Below, piece after piece: positions 11,188 through 24,000 of a stretch of DNA of 64,000 nt. Made by a program: the position numbers and the translations under genes. How positions within the stretch are numbered: the first letter of the stretch is position 1; each line of letters starts with the position of its first letter. The notes beneath the pieces were generated by a model, which did not search any database, had not been told where the DNA came from, and was given only the letters and a program-made list of their open reading frames with translations. The stretch is from Ianthella basta (lineage: Eukaryota; Porifera; Demospongiae; Verongiida; Ianthellidae): assembly GCA_964019415.1 (NCBI GenBank), contig OZ025879.1, positions 325,001-389,000 on the forward strand, given 5' to 3'.

Positions 11188-13980
11188 TCAGGTCTCCCCA
11201 TCTGGTGGAAGTGCGAGAGAGAATCAGGATCAACGGACGACCGCTGTCTTATAGTGAATTTTCACGGCACTTTTGGGACTGCTACTCCAAGTTCAGTAAC
11301 GTCAAGGTTGGCAGTGCAGTCATCTTCATCATCATTAGAGAGAGGACCCTGTTCTGTGAAATGCTTCATCTATTGGTCACCTTCCCACCCACCTTCTCTC
11401 CCTCCTCACATCCTTCTCAGAAAGAGGAGATGCCATTTTACTTCAGTTTTCTTACAGTGATGGCTTGTCATGTCTTCCTTCAAGAGAAGGTACTATGCAA
11501 TGTGCATGAGCCCTTGGTGTGTATATACTGTAAACTGTAACACGACCCACTACACTGTGACCCCTCCCCCACCCCTCCCCCTCCTCCCTCCCCCCTCTCC
11601 CCTCCCCCTCCCCCCTCCCCCACCCCTCCCCCCTCCCCCAACCCTCCCCACCCCCCACAGGTGGATGCTGCTGTGTTTGAGGTTGGCATTGGTGGAGCTT
11701 ATGACTGCACTAATGTTGTCCGGTTAGCTCATCTCACCTGACACACCTACTGTACATGCCACACCCACATGTTGTGCCACACCCACACATGCATGCCACG
11801 CCCACTCCTCACCCTCTTAGTATACCCCTTCCCCCAGGAAACCCATTGCTTGTGGTATCACAACTCTTGGGATGGACCATGAGGGAATACTGGGGAAGAC
11901 GATTGAGGAAATATCCTGGCAGAAGGCGGGTATATTCAAGGTAAGGTCCCTCTGCTAGCCACATGGTTGTGACCACCCGGTGGTCGTCATAGCTGCAGGG
12001 TGGTTGTCATTGCTACTAACTGGTTACCATAGCTACTGCTGGGTGGTTGTCATTGCTACTAACTGGTTACCATAGCTACTGCTGGGTGGTTGTCATAGCA
12101 ACGTACCAGCTGGTCACCATAACCACTGGATGGTATATTTAGCTACTAGATGGCTGCCATAGCCGCTGGGTGGTTGTAATGGAAGTAGTGTCAGTCATTG
12201 GCAGGTGTGTGCATGCTCTCTCCAGCCTGATCGTCCAGCGTTCACTGAGCCACAGCGAGATGAGGCAATGCAAGTGCTGAGAGAGAGAGCAGAGGAGATT
12301 GGAGTGAAATCCTTGTCCATTGCTCCTTCACTGTCGACGTATGGACTGGGAGACATCAGTGAGCCTCAGCATGCCTTGATAGTGAATGTTCACTACTGCC
12401 CCCAACCTGACAAACTGGCCATGTGTGTTCTGTGCTGTGCCTGCTGCTGCCCATTGTGTGCCAGAGCTGGGCCTGGATGGAGAACACCAGAAGCTTAACG
12501 CTGCCCTTGCAATTGAGCTGTGCAGAGCATGGATGGTGGAGACGGGAAGATGGCCACCACCGCCAGAGAGACTAGGTACATTACATCCTCTTAGAATGGC
12601 ATAACGGCTTCTCCTCCCATCCTCTCTCTTCTCTCCCTTCTCCCTTCTTCCCTTGTGCCACCTGAGAGCAGCTGATGCTGGAGTGACAGAGGGGGCAGAG
12701 AAAGAAGACACTCAACTCCCTTCAGGGTTTGTGAAAGGTGAGGTTAGTTTAACCCATGTGAGTCCGCTGTTCTCTTTAGCACTGGTTGCTCTGCAAAGGT
12801 CTTGAAAGCGTCCACTGGTGTGGCAGAGGACAGATGGTGAAGAGAGGCAACATCACCTTCTTCTTGGATGGAGCTCACAACGTGGATAGCATGGAGGTGT
12901 GTGCAGGGGCGTGGCACAAGAGAGGTGTGTGACTGCTTACACATTGTGCCTATGTGTTAACTGTGTCTAGGCCTGCTTCAAGTGGTTCAAAGAGACGGCA
13001 GAGAAGGAGGCGAGGTCACTGAGGTATTGTCTTTGTGTCTTGTATGCATGCGTGTGACAGTGTTCCGACACCAATGGTGCCTCCCTCGTGATGGCAGGTC
13101 GGCGAGGGTGCACCGTGTGCTGGTATTCAATCTTACGGGCCAGCGGGACCCCAAACCGTTGCTGATGTTTCTGAAGGTGATGGAAGGGGCAGACGGGTGA
13201 TGGGTGGGGCAGACGGGTGATGGGTGGGGCAGACGGGTGATGGGCGGGGCAGATCGGTGATGGGTGGGGCAGATGGGTGATGGGTGTCGTTACAACTTTG
13301 TGCGTAATGGCCTAGCGATGTTGTTGGCTGTGTACACACCCTCCCCTCCCTCTCCCCTCCCTCCCCTCCCTCTCCTCTCCCTCCCCTCCCTCCCCTCCCT
13401 CCCCTCCCTCTCCTCTCCTTCCAGGTTGGTAACTTCCACTCCATCATCTTTTGCCCAAACATTGCCTCTCACACACAGGGGAACAGCGCAGGTGAGCCTA
13501 GGCTGATCTGAGTGGGGAGGTGAATAGATCCCTCTTTCACCTGCTCAACATCATTCTTTCTTTGCAGACTCTACAAAAGTCTACTTGCCTCAAAGCAGAA
13601 TGCACGACCAGGTGGTCAAGAACATGACTGCGTGGATGGAAATCAACCAGATGGAGCCTGTACCTCAACCTGTGGAGCGCAACAGTACTGACAAGGCCCA
13701 CCACTCCATAGCGGCAGAGGGCAACACTGATCATGACGAGACCCATCATTCTACAGTGATGGCCGACAGTACTGATGAAGTGCACTGCCCGGCAGTAATG
13801 AACATGAGTTGCATCCAGTGTGCCTTGGACTGGATTGAGGGGCGTGCCGCTGCAGGTCCCCGCCCCTCAGAAGGGGGTGAGCCGGGGGCTGACGTCCACT
13901 ACCAGGTGCTAGTCACGGGAAGCATGCACCTTGTGGGCGGAGTCCTGGGTCGTCTGGGGTTCACTGCTGAGGAACTCTGA
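9968..13980 (+). CDS. FPGS: Folylpolyglutamate synthase, complete
   Basis: Adds gamma-linked glutamates to folates in cytosol and mitochondria (Mur ligase fold). The exon chain reads: leader plus [10 protein letters not shown]; exon from 10475 with [22 protein letters not shown] (P-loop, completed by GSASAF in the next exon, where the phosphate loop is split by an intron); [144 protein letters not shown]; and the C-terminus [17 protein letters not shown]. All ATP, Mg and folate-loop motifs are present. ATG at 9968 or 9971 gives a basic leader; ATG at 10031 gives the cytosolic form. Neighbours: head to head with DENND1, tail to tail with CEP350. Confidence 0.94.
11137..11187. repeat. (GT)n microsatellite before an FPGS acceptor
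   Basis: TGTG runs with TGTTG interruptions end at TTCAG, the acceptor of the exon encoding [10 protein letters not shown]. Confidence 0.9.
11560..11660. repeat. CCCCTCCC pyrimidine minisatellite at an FPGS acceptor
   Basis: About 100 bp of CCCCTCCCCCACCCCTCC ends at CCCCACAG, the acceptor of the exon starting VDAAVFEVG. Confidence 0.85.
11990..12180. repeat. Diverged 42-bp repeat in an FPGS intron
   Basis: GGGTGGTTGTCATTGCTACT followed by AACTGGTTACCATAGCTACT occurs twice closely (from about 11997 and 12039), with more diverged copies to about 12180. Confidence 0.75.
13177..13288. repeat. 20-bp minisatellite starting exactly at an FPGS donor
   Basis: Units GTGATGGGTGGGGCAGACGG start at 13177, 13197, 13217, 13237 and 13257, with a partial copy at 13277. 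The first GT is the 5' splice site after PKPLLMFLK. The period is not a multiple of three and the frame closes quickly. Confidence 0.92.
13338..13424. repeat. CCCTCCCCTCC array at an FPGS acceptor
   Basis: Pyrimidine repeats run up to CTTCCAG, the acceptor of the exon with [10 protein letters not shown]. Together with the 20-bp donor array it occupies most of this 250-bp intron. Confidence 0.85.
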
Positions 13981-15053
13981 TCAATTTCACATGAAATCCA
14001 TTAGGGTAATTAATCCACTTCCTTTCACTTCTCATTGTCAGTGAATTCCATTGCAGTAAACTATTTCATGTTTTCTCCATACAAGTTATAGTAATCTCTC
14101 ATCATAATTGTTTTATTTTCTTGCCAGCAAATTAGCCAGCCGCCACACCAACCTACATATTCATGAGTACAACAGTAAAGGCATATAGAGTGAGTGTGTA
14201 GTCATTTCATTAATTGTGAAGCAGTTCTGCTGACCTGCTGTGCACATGCAGAATTAAGTCCATCTTATTTTTCTCCTTTATAACTGACAAAGGTCAAGAT
14301 GTTTATGTAGTGAGTAACACAACATGTGAATACTGACAGTGTGTAGCTAGGCTTGCATGTTCTTCCTGGTAGTCCGCAGGAAATAAGTCAGTGATCTGTG
14401 TAACAATGTGAGGTGATCTGAGATTTGTATGAGAACAAACCGGATTGAAGGCTATGCTACATATATGTCATGCCAACATGTACCCACATGCATGTATGTA
14501 CCTGCTCCTGACTGGGCAAGTGGTTTGTAAAGTGCTTACACGCCACACGTTTAGCAACACGTGAGTGTCAGCTAGTCCATCATGACAACCAGGTTTGAAA
14601 CTTGATGCACAATATTTGATGTTGACCTTGACCAACAAACCAATCATTTCTTACACTGGTAACATTTGAAAGTCATGTACACATTGTTCAATTACAACAC
14701 ATTGTGAGCAGTTCATAGCAACAGATAGTGCGTGTGTAAGTGATGGAGCAATCTGTCAAAGGAATTACAGCAGTGTTGGGTGCAGAGGCAGCACTGACAG
14801 GTGTATATAAGGGTGTAGTGTAGTGTGGTGTAGTGTGGTGCAGTGTGGTGTGGTGTAGTGTGGTGTAGTGTAGTGTGGTGTAGTGTAGTGTAGTGTGGTG
14901 AGGTGTGGTGAGGTGTAGTGTGGTGTGGTGCTGTACATACAAATGCGTGTGCTGTGTGAGCACAATATACAAGGAAAGATAACACATGGTGAGTAAAACA
15001 CATGATGCCTAAAATACTGCTCCACATGTCAATGAACTAAGGTCACTGACTGA
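13981..15053. other. Convergent intergenic region FPGS/CEP350
   Basis: About 1.07 kb, relatively AT-rich, with no credible exon. It should contain both 3' UTRs. No canonical AATAAA was found in a clear position for either gene; an AGTAAA variant occurs near 14174 on the plus strand. The repeat at 14813-14935 lies inside it. Confidence 0.6.
14813..14935. repeat. (GTGTAGTGTGGT)n pentamer-type repeat
   Basis: Alternating TAGTG and TGGTG pentamers, about 24 units. Similar TAGTG/AGGTG pentamers recur in KIF1 intron 1. Confidence 0.85.
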
Positions 15054-18000
15054 TTACGTGTGACTTTTGCGCTCAATTGCCTTCACTTCCTGCACCACTT
15101 CATCAAGAAGGAGGTTGAGGATCCTGTCTGCAGTCTTCAGCTTAATTTCACGCTCATCTTCTTCAAATTCGGTCCAATTGCGTTCATCTGCACGCAGCTC
15201 CTTGATCAGGATAGCCTCCAAGAAGTCCACCTCCTTCCCTCCTGGACGCCGCAACCCATGGTGGTACCGTCCCTTAGGGAGACGTATGGGAAGACGTCCC
15301 TCAACAAGTCTTGCAAACACAATCTGTTTGACATTATTCAGGGTTAGTGGTGGGTCCACAAGAGACTTCCTTCGCTCCATCTTCATTTTCCAGTTGATGG
15401 ACTGCCTCGGGGAGTAACAGTCAGTTTGGGCAGGCTGCAGCTCATGGATAACGTCCAAGGACAGCTGGTAGACCAAGTGGCCAAAGGAGTCACGACATGC
15501 CTGTTCATCATCCGTGATGAGATGTGTTGGCTGGCTACTCATGGACCTCACTGCTAACACACTCTTGGGCGTTTCAAAGGGCATGCCTGCAACCTTCCTC
15601 TCTAGCGCAGTGTTGAGGTAGTCGTTCCATGCTATCTCTGCAATCTTGTCCACGCTTGGCTTATCACGAGGGAGAATGTTGAGTTCAACTTCAGAGAATG
15701 GGTGCTCTTCCATCAAGGATGTTATGGACACTGGGCTCATTGGTCTCTCAACCTGCACTGCACCCACATGCGGGTGGGAGGCGTCGGGGGGCAGGGTGGG
15801 GGGAGGGCTTCGGTCTCCTGCATAGGCTCTTGCGGAGTAGCGTGGTGGTGAGCCGGGAGGGGAGGGAGGGGGGGAGAGGGTGGAGGAGCCAGGCTCGGGA
15901 GACAGTCTATGAACACTTGGTGGGTGCGTTGAGGGGATGGCAACACGACCAGCAGCCAGGGAGAGATTGGAAGGCTTTACAGGGACTTCTGCTGGAGGCT
16001 CATTCACAGTCATTGCATTCTCTTCGTCCAGTGCTGCCTTCTTGGCGTTCCTGATGTTGCACATGAGGTGGACCTCTGACTGGAGGAACATGCCTAGAAG
16101 GTCAGCTGTGATTGAGTCTGCCATCACACTGCGCTGCTTCTCCCTGTCATCCAAGGCCAGTCGTGCACGCCTCCTCTGAGCTGCAGCAGACACATCAATC
16201 ACCAGCTCCTTCATCAGCTTCTGCATGAGTCCACTGGCTACACCATTTACAGTGCTGAGCTTGTCTGGTGAGGCCGCAATCTTCTCCTTGTGCTGCGTTT
16301 CCACATGTGGCCCCTCCTCCTCCTCCTCCTCCTCCTCTTCTTCCAGGTCTGATGGAACAACTTCTTCCACATCCAGTGAGGACACTTCGCTGGGTGTGGG
16401 GCTCTCTGTGCTGGGTGACCTGCCACCCTCAGTCTCACCAGGAGCCAAAGGAGGATACAGCATGGCCTCAGGGCTCAGTCTGTCTTGTTCAAAAGGGCTG
16501 GCTGCTTCGTCCTCCTCTGGTCCCGATAGGATGTCTCCAGCAGTGTCTCCCTTCCCTTCCTGCAGGAGGGAGACCTTGCTTGGTGGAGCGAAGAGGCCAT
16601 AACCCTCAGGACAGTCAAAGTATCGGACACCATCGAAGGAGCCATCGTTCTTTCCCTTTTTCTCATTCAGCTGCACTCCGATGAAAGTGCCAGAGGTAAA
16701 GTGAACATTGCCAACAAATCTCACTACACCAGCGACAGCTCCACCTACCATCACTCTTTGTCCCACCTGCAAACTCTCCACAAGTTGGCTAAGCACATCC
16801 ACAGCTTGGGGGACTTCTGCCCCTAACACATCTTCTTCCACAGCCAATTCAGCTGTGGCCCCACTGCTCAACAGGGCGCTTGGGGCCAGGACAGTGGTGC
16901 CCTCGTCCGGCAAAGGTGAGCTGGTTAGCTCATCCTCTGAAGCGCTACTCGTCAACTGCTCCTCCACTTCAGTGAGGACATCCTCCTCCTCCTCCTCCTC
17001 CTCCTCCTCTTCAGTGGTGTGTTCATCCTCTACAGGAGGGGTCTGCAATCCTTGGACATCCTCTGCTACCTCCCTCGGGCCTCCTTGTGACTCACTCACA
17101 GCTGTAAAGGTCTCAGAATAGCTGTCAGCATCCTTAAGTGTCTCATCTTGCTCGCTGTGGACCTCACTACCCTTTCTTTCTTCAGATTTCTTGTCCTTTA
17201 GGCTTCTGAGTGAGGTAGTAGGGCTGCTCGACTGTGAGCTGTGAGCAAGACGGGTGGGGATGGGAATACGGCTTGGGCTTCCCCGGGGGGACAGCTTCCC
17301 GCTGGAACTGGCAGCGAGGCCCTTGGCAGAACGTCGAAGGCTGCTGAGGGAGGAGCTGTGCAACTCCTCTTGAACACTGTGGGATGGGGAAGAGAGGGTT
17401 GGGCTCTTGACTGAAGAAGCTGATGGAGTAACTCCCGTCTTCTTGGCAGATAAGTGCTGCTCTTCCGCCAACAGTGCAGACTGGACATTCTCAACAAGAG
17501 ATGGAGTGATGGCTCCACTTTCTGATACAACACTCTTGATGGCTTCATCTTCAACTGTAGCAGTCTTGATGGATTCATCTTCCACTGTAGCAGTCTTGAT
17601 GGATTCATCTTTCACTGTAGCAGTCTTGATGGATTCATCTTCCACTTTAGCAGTCTTGATGGATTCATCTTCCACTGAAGCAGTCTTGATGGCTTCCTCT
17701 TTCACCTGGGGTGATGTGAGTGTGACGTCCCCTCCCATGACTACTGTGGACTGATCACCACTCCTGTCTGTCTTTGCTGGTGAGACCCTTTCTTCCATTT
17801 CCTGATCAGTGAAAGGTGTGTATGATAGTGAAGGCTCTACAGATGGAACCATTCTGGCTGCTACATCTCCACCTGCATGTGCACGGTGTCGCGGTCTCTC
17901 TCTTCTCAGTGAGGTGTGCTGCTCCCTCTCACCCTCGCTCTCAGTGGCCGTGGTACTGTGGAGTGACACGTTAGAGGGAACAACAAGACTGAGGCTTTGC

Positions 18001-21000
18001 TTCGCTCCCTGCAGCTTCTGCTCAAGGGCCTGCGTGAGAGGAGAGCAAGAATATAAGACTACAACACACCCTGTCATATTCCACCACGCTCCAAGCTCCA
18101 GATTACACAACACAACACACCTTGAGTTTCTTCTTGAGCTGCTCCTCCTTCTCCTGCAGTAGACCTCTCTTGCGCCTCTTCTGCTCCTGCTTCACTCGTC
18201 GTACTTCTTCCTTCCGATGGCTGAGGTCTTCCTTCAGCTGGCGGATGCGCTGTTCAATCTCACTTGACTCAGTGGCTGTTGTCATTGAGCTAATTGTGGT
18301 GACGTCTGCAAGGAGACCCAGGGGCGCAGATCAGTGACATGACAAATCAGTGACATGTGTCACTGATCCAAATACCCTCCCCTCTTGTCATGCAAGCACT
18401 CACACCTCAACTCACACCTCACCTGTGGGAGACTCACTGATCCTCTGCGGACTCGGCACATCATCCCTCACCACTTGCTGGTCCCGCCTCATGCTGTGAG
18501 GAGTGGAGGTGAGGACCCCAGCTGCTGTAGTGATGCTCTCAAACGTGTCGCGGCTGTACTCCCCAAATCCCTCACTGGGCCCCGCTTTGATGTCTTCAGA
18601 CACTTCCTCAGTGACAGGCTCCACTCCTTGTGCAGGGTAAGCAGAGAGAACTTCAGCAATGCTTGTTACTGTCATTGATGAAGGTGGATTTGCTATCGAC
18701 TCTTCAGGAACTTCCCCTGCTCCTGATTGCTCCTCCTCCAAACTATCTCTCCTCTTCCTCACACTGTCAACCTTCTGTGGCGATCTTTCCATCTCACTGC
18801 TTCTGTCATGGATGCCATCACCCTTACGTTGTGACCCACCTGCTGTCCCAGAGCTGAGCCCAAGCCGTTGTGCTCGCAACTCCTCCGCCTGGTCCAAGAG
18901 GAGAGAGATCTGCTCCTCTTTCTGCTTCAGCTGCTTCTCCTTCTCCAGCAGACGCTGCTGGGCTGCCAGTGCACCTTCTGCCATCTTCTGCTGTCGCTTG
19001 AGCTGCTCATCTCGTTTAGCCAGGCGTCTGTGGGTGATGGGGAGGAGGAGGAGGTGTTCACTGGCGGATCAACAACAGAAGCACACATTAGCATACCCTA
19101 TAGTACACTACAGTACATGGTCTTGCCGCAGAGGTCAAAGTCCGTTATTACTCTACACTGATACAGACCACGGCACTCTCTAGCTCTTTCCCCTTCCTCC
19201 CCACCCCCACACACACCTCTCAGTTGTTGCATAATCTGCCTTATTCAAACGATGAGTGAGGGGATGTTCCTCAATTGTGGAGGGTGTGGTCGTGGACCGG
19301 GTGTCTGGGGCCCTCCTCCCTGCAGGTGATGCTGCCTCCCCCACTTCCTCACTCCGCCTGCTACCAAGCAGCTCACTACTGCTCAATCTGCTAGGCTCCT
19401 CCGTCACACCCTTCCCAGTGACAGTCACACTCTTCCCTTCTATCTGTGAAGTGGATGGGGCACTTGAGATGGTCATCAGCAATGAAGATTGCTTAGCAAG
19501 GCTCTCTGCAACACTAGGCTGCTCAAACACCTCAGCCACACTTCCCTCCTCCCCCTCCTCCTCCTCTGGCACTTCCTCACTGATGGATGTGTGCATGCTA
19601 TGTGGAGACTTGGTCCTCACTAAGGGAGTGGACGTGGACTGAGGAAACTGCAGGAACAGAAGCAGCAGTACGTAGGAGTGACCTCCTAACATCTGACAGT
19701 GCGGACACCATATACACAATGGTGTTACTAGCAACCTCTCTCAGATGAATAGTGTCAGGCAACGCCAAACTGCGTATCCTACACACTCTTACATGCATGT
19801 CTGTATAACTTCATACTGTCACGGTCACACACACTGTCACACCTCATCCTCACACTGTCACAGTGACATCCACACTCTCACACTCTCACACCTGCACCTT
19901 CACTGTCACTCACTGTGACATTTGTTTGCACTGGTGACTCCAGTCTCCCACTAATCTGTGACACAGATGACACAGAAGACACAGACACAGAGACATTTCC
20001 CTCGTCCTCCTCCAGCTGTCGGGCCTTCTCCCAGTAGTTCTGAGCTGACAGCCGCAGCTTGCCAACTTCCCTCTGCTGCAGTAGCAGTCTCCTCCGCTCC
20101 TCCTTCTCCTGGTACTGCACATGCCACAAACTGCGGATCTCAGCCTGCAACAACAACAAGTAGGGCACAGTACATGTCCATGTGTGCAAGACCAACACAC
20201 ACAAATGCCCCCCCCCCCCCCCCCCCCTACCCCACACACACACAGTGCATGTGTACACATGTACATACTGTATGCACCACGTGCTACTACACGTTGCATG
20301 TGGTTATAGTCTGAACGACAGTGGACACACAGTCCAACCTTGAGTAGATCAGCAAACACTATCACATGTGAAGGCCATGAGCTAGTAGTGCCATTGGAGG
20401 TGTTGAGAGTACTCACTACCCACCGCCACACGGTGTCACCGTGACAGCACCTTTGCATTCTTGTAATTCCTCATTAGTCCTTTCTCCTTCTTCAACACGA
20501 CGGGCATGTGGTCATCATCTCCTTTCTTCCGCAGTTGCCTAGGTGGACAGAGGTGGGGAGTCAATACACTGTGTCACATTGGTATCCTCTGAGCACCTCC
20601 AACGAACACATGTGAAGGTACACCACTGTGAGTTGGCTGCACCCCACGAGTACAAATTGAGGACAAACCTCTTCCACTGCTCCAGGACAGTGAGTTTCGC
20701 TTTAGTCTGTTCTTCCAGTGCTCTCTCCTTCAGCTTCAGCAGAGCCACCTAGCAAGGAGAAAGAGAGAGAAGGCATGGCACTTCAGTGGTATGTTAACCA
20801 AAGGCACACGAACTATAACAGGTCTCTCCAGCCCTACCTATCCCTAACAGAGAAGTCGCCATCACACAAAAGGAACCACAGCTGCAGTGTGGTAGGTGCC
20901 TTCACCACCAATCAACACAAATGTACAGTGTACACACCCTCCCCTCCTCACCTGGTGCCTTGACCTGGCGTCTTGGTCTCTGACGTACTGTTTGATCATC

Positions 21001-24000
21001 CTCAAAGTAAAGTCATCAAAGGACTCCTCTCCCACTGAGAGGACTGAGGCATTGCTCAGCTCCTTTGGCACTGCAGCCTCATCTGGCAGCAGTAGGCTGG
21101 ATGCTGAGGGAGAGGGGGAGGCCACGTCTGAGCTGAAGCTGCTGCTTACGGAGAGACGAGGGGACCTTGGTCTGTGGTCCTGTCTCTGCCGGCGTCGATG
21201 ACCCTCGGAGGGAAGCACCATCCTGAAGGACACCTGAAGCAGCAAAAACATACACCAGCTTTAGATACTATGCAATGTATGCACCAAGCTGTAAGAGATC
21301 ACAAGCGTAGATGGGTACTACAAACAGATGGCTGAGTTGATTGTCACCCACCTCATCTGGTTCCTGTTCAGCATCTGGCACCACTCGTCCTTGGGAAGGA
21401 GGCGTGATCTTAGAGAGAGGTACAGGTTTGCGTGACTTCACAGGAGAAGCAACAATTGGTGTGCGGTCCTCAGTCCCCTCTTCAACGGTGCCACTGGATG
21501 TGGACCTCTCCTCCACCTCCTCAGCTACCAGAGTGCTGTCAAGGTCTTCAGGGATGTCGCCCTCACTAACAGTTACCTCGCTCTTCTCTTTCCCAGAATT
21601 GCTCTCAGTCGGTGTCTGACTCCTACAGGAGGGGGGAGGGGGAGGGGAGGGGGAGGGGAAGGGGGAGGGAAGGGGTAAGGGAGGAAAGAGGAAGTGTCTT
21701 CGTACATGACACATTCTGTGGGCAGCGGATACAGTGAGTTTCATGTATGTGTCTAGTATACAGCTTAACATGCAGTGTTCAAAATCACATACTGGTCTAT
21801 ACACACATACTGGTCTATACACACATACTGGTCTATACACACATACTGGTCTATACACACATACTGGTCTATACACACATACTGGTCTATACACACATAC
21901 TGGTCTATACACACATACTGGTCTATACACACATACTGGTCTATACACACATACTGGTCTATACACACACACTGGTCTATACACACACACTGGTCTATAC
22001 ACACATACTGGTCTATACACACATACTGGTCTATACACACATACTGGTCTATACACACATACTGGTCTATACACACATGCTGGTCTATACACACATACTG
22101 GTCTATACACACATACTGGTCTATACACGCATGCTGTTGTACTGAGATGCTACACAACTGTCCACGGCACTCACTCGCTTGCAGAATCACTCTCCTCTGT
22201 GTCGCTCCTGGCCCCCCTCCTGTCTTCCCCTTCACCGAGGGAAGGAGTTGTATCTGAACAGCTCTCAATCTCAAGACTCCCTCCTCTGTCCCCTTCCCTC
22301 TGACCAGCCAGTGTTGCCTCCACTTTCTTGGCAGCAACAATTGCAGTCTGCGTAGCTCGGTCATGTGCTCCTTCCAGCTGTCTCCTTGCTGCTGCAATCA
22401 CGGCCTCCGAGGCAACCTTACGGGCCTCAGCCAACTGCAACTGTGCCTCCCTCTCCTGCTGGAATGATAGACACACACATGTGCACACACACACATGAAT
22501 CCACAGTTGTTCACACTGTGTAGCTACTGCCAATAGGACTGACTACATACTTATGCATGTCTGTCAGTATTAAGTGCGTTAGGGTCATGGTACCTTGGCC
22601 ATGAGCTGTGCACTCCTGTCCACTTCTACCTGTGTCTCCCTCTGCAGGCTCTCCACCCTCACCGCTGCCACATTTGCCTCATCCTGTGCCAACTGCAGCT
22701 GCTGTCTAACTGTACCCAGCTCCAACTCTGTCTTGGCCGAAAGGGCACGAATCTCTTCCTCGTGAGCACTCTGGATGGTTGGAGGCAGGATGGCTTGACT
22801 ACAACCAGTTACAACCATCACTGACAAGGGTCACTACGGTTCCACTCACCTTGAGCACCTCTACCACACTGAGTGTCTCCCTCTGTGCCAGGGCAATGTG
22901 CCTGGCACGCTCCACTTCACCCAGGTGGTGCATCTGATCCTGAGCAGTTTCTAGTAGCATGAGTTCTGCTGACAGTTTGAGTTGTAGTGAGCGAGGAGAC
23001 ATCTTCCCAGTTTCCTCTGCCCCACCCCCCTCTGATGGGACAGCTGGTGCCAGCCCAACCATGCCCTGAGCACCATACGTCTGAGATAGTTCTGGTGTAC
23101 TGGTGTCCATGGTGGAGTCTTCTGTCAAGCTGTCGGGTTCCATGGAGATCAAAGGTGCTGGGGGTGTGGGTGTTTGTGCTGGAGGTGTGGTAGTTCGTAC
23201 TGGGGGTCTGGTATTTTGTTTTGGAGGTGTGGCAGTTGGTGCTGGGGGTGTGGCAGCTAGTGCAGAGGGTGTGGCAGCTGGTGCTGGGGGTGTGGTAGCT
23301 GATAGTGGTCTGGTGGAGCTGGTCTGCTTTTCTGGTGAGAGTATCCCTCCTTGAGGCGAGGCTTGCTGCTGAGCAAGGGCTCCTACTGTGCTGCCAGACC
23401 CCTCCTGTACTAGAGTTATGTCATCTTCCCTCTGAGCACTGTGATCAGCTCCATGAGTCTCTGTCAAGTCAGCTCCTGCCATGTTCAGCTCAACGCTATC
23501 CACCTGCACCCCTATGTTCTCCACAGCACCCCTGTGAGACACAGACAACGCCTCCTCTGCAGCCTTCCTCCTCCTCTTGGCCTCCTGCTTCGCGATAATG
23601 TGTACAAGACTGTGCACATCACCCCCTCGCCGCTCCCATGGCTGTAGTCCCTCTTCCTCGCCAGCCCGCAAGGAAGTGGACAGGGCAGTGGGTTGGACAG
23701 CAGGTGGGGCAGTGGGTGGGACAGCGGGTGGGGCAGTGGGTGGGGCAGTGTAGCCTCCTAGCCCCTGAAGTACTGCTCCACTGCTAGTAAACCCCATGAG
23801 TGAACCTGTTGACCTTCCCTTGTGTGTCTCAATGTCCATATCAGCACCATCTTCTTCAACATAATGGGCACTACTACCGGGCCACCTTCCAGTGCCCCTG
23901 ACTGCCTTTCTCACCACATACCCTCTGAAGGCAGCCTGGATGCTGGTAGCTGCCGACCTCTCCTTTCTCTCCCTCTGCATGGCCAGCAAGCGAGTGTCCA

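Noticed and set aside
14688-15027. His/Thr-rich proteins between FPGS and CEP350
   Set aside because: Products of the TAGTG pentamer array only.
15054-18113. A separate CAP-Gly (CLIP- or dynactin-like) gene
   Set aside because: The C-terminal sequence after CAP-Gly and all upstream exons match CEP350, and splice phases continue upstream.
21734-22303. Open frames on both strands with VCVYRP or THTGLY repeats
   Set aside because: An 18-bp minisatellite in a CEP350 intron keeps frames open; flanking CEP350 exons are on the minus strand in a different frame.
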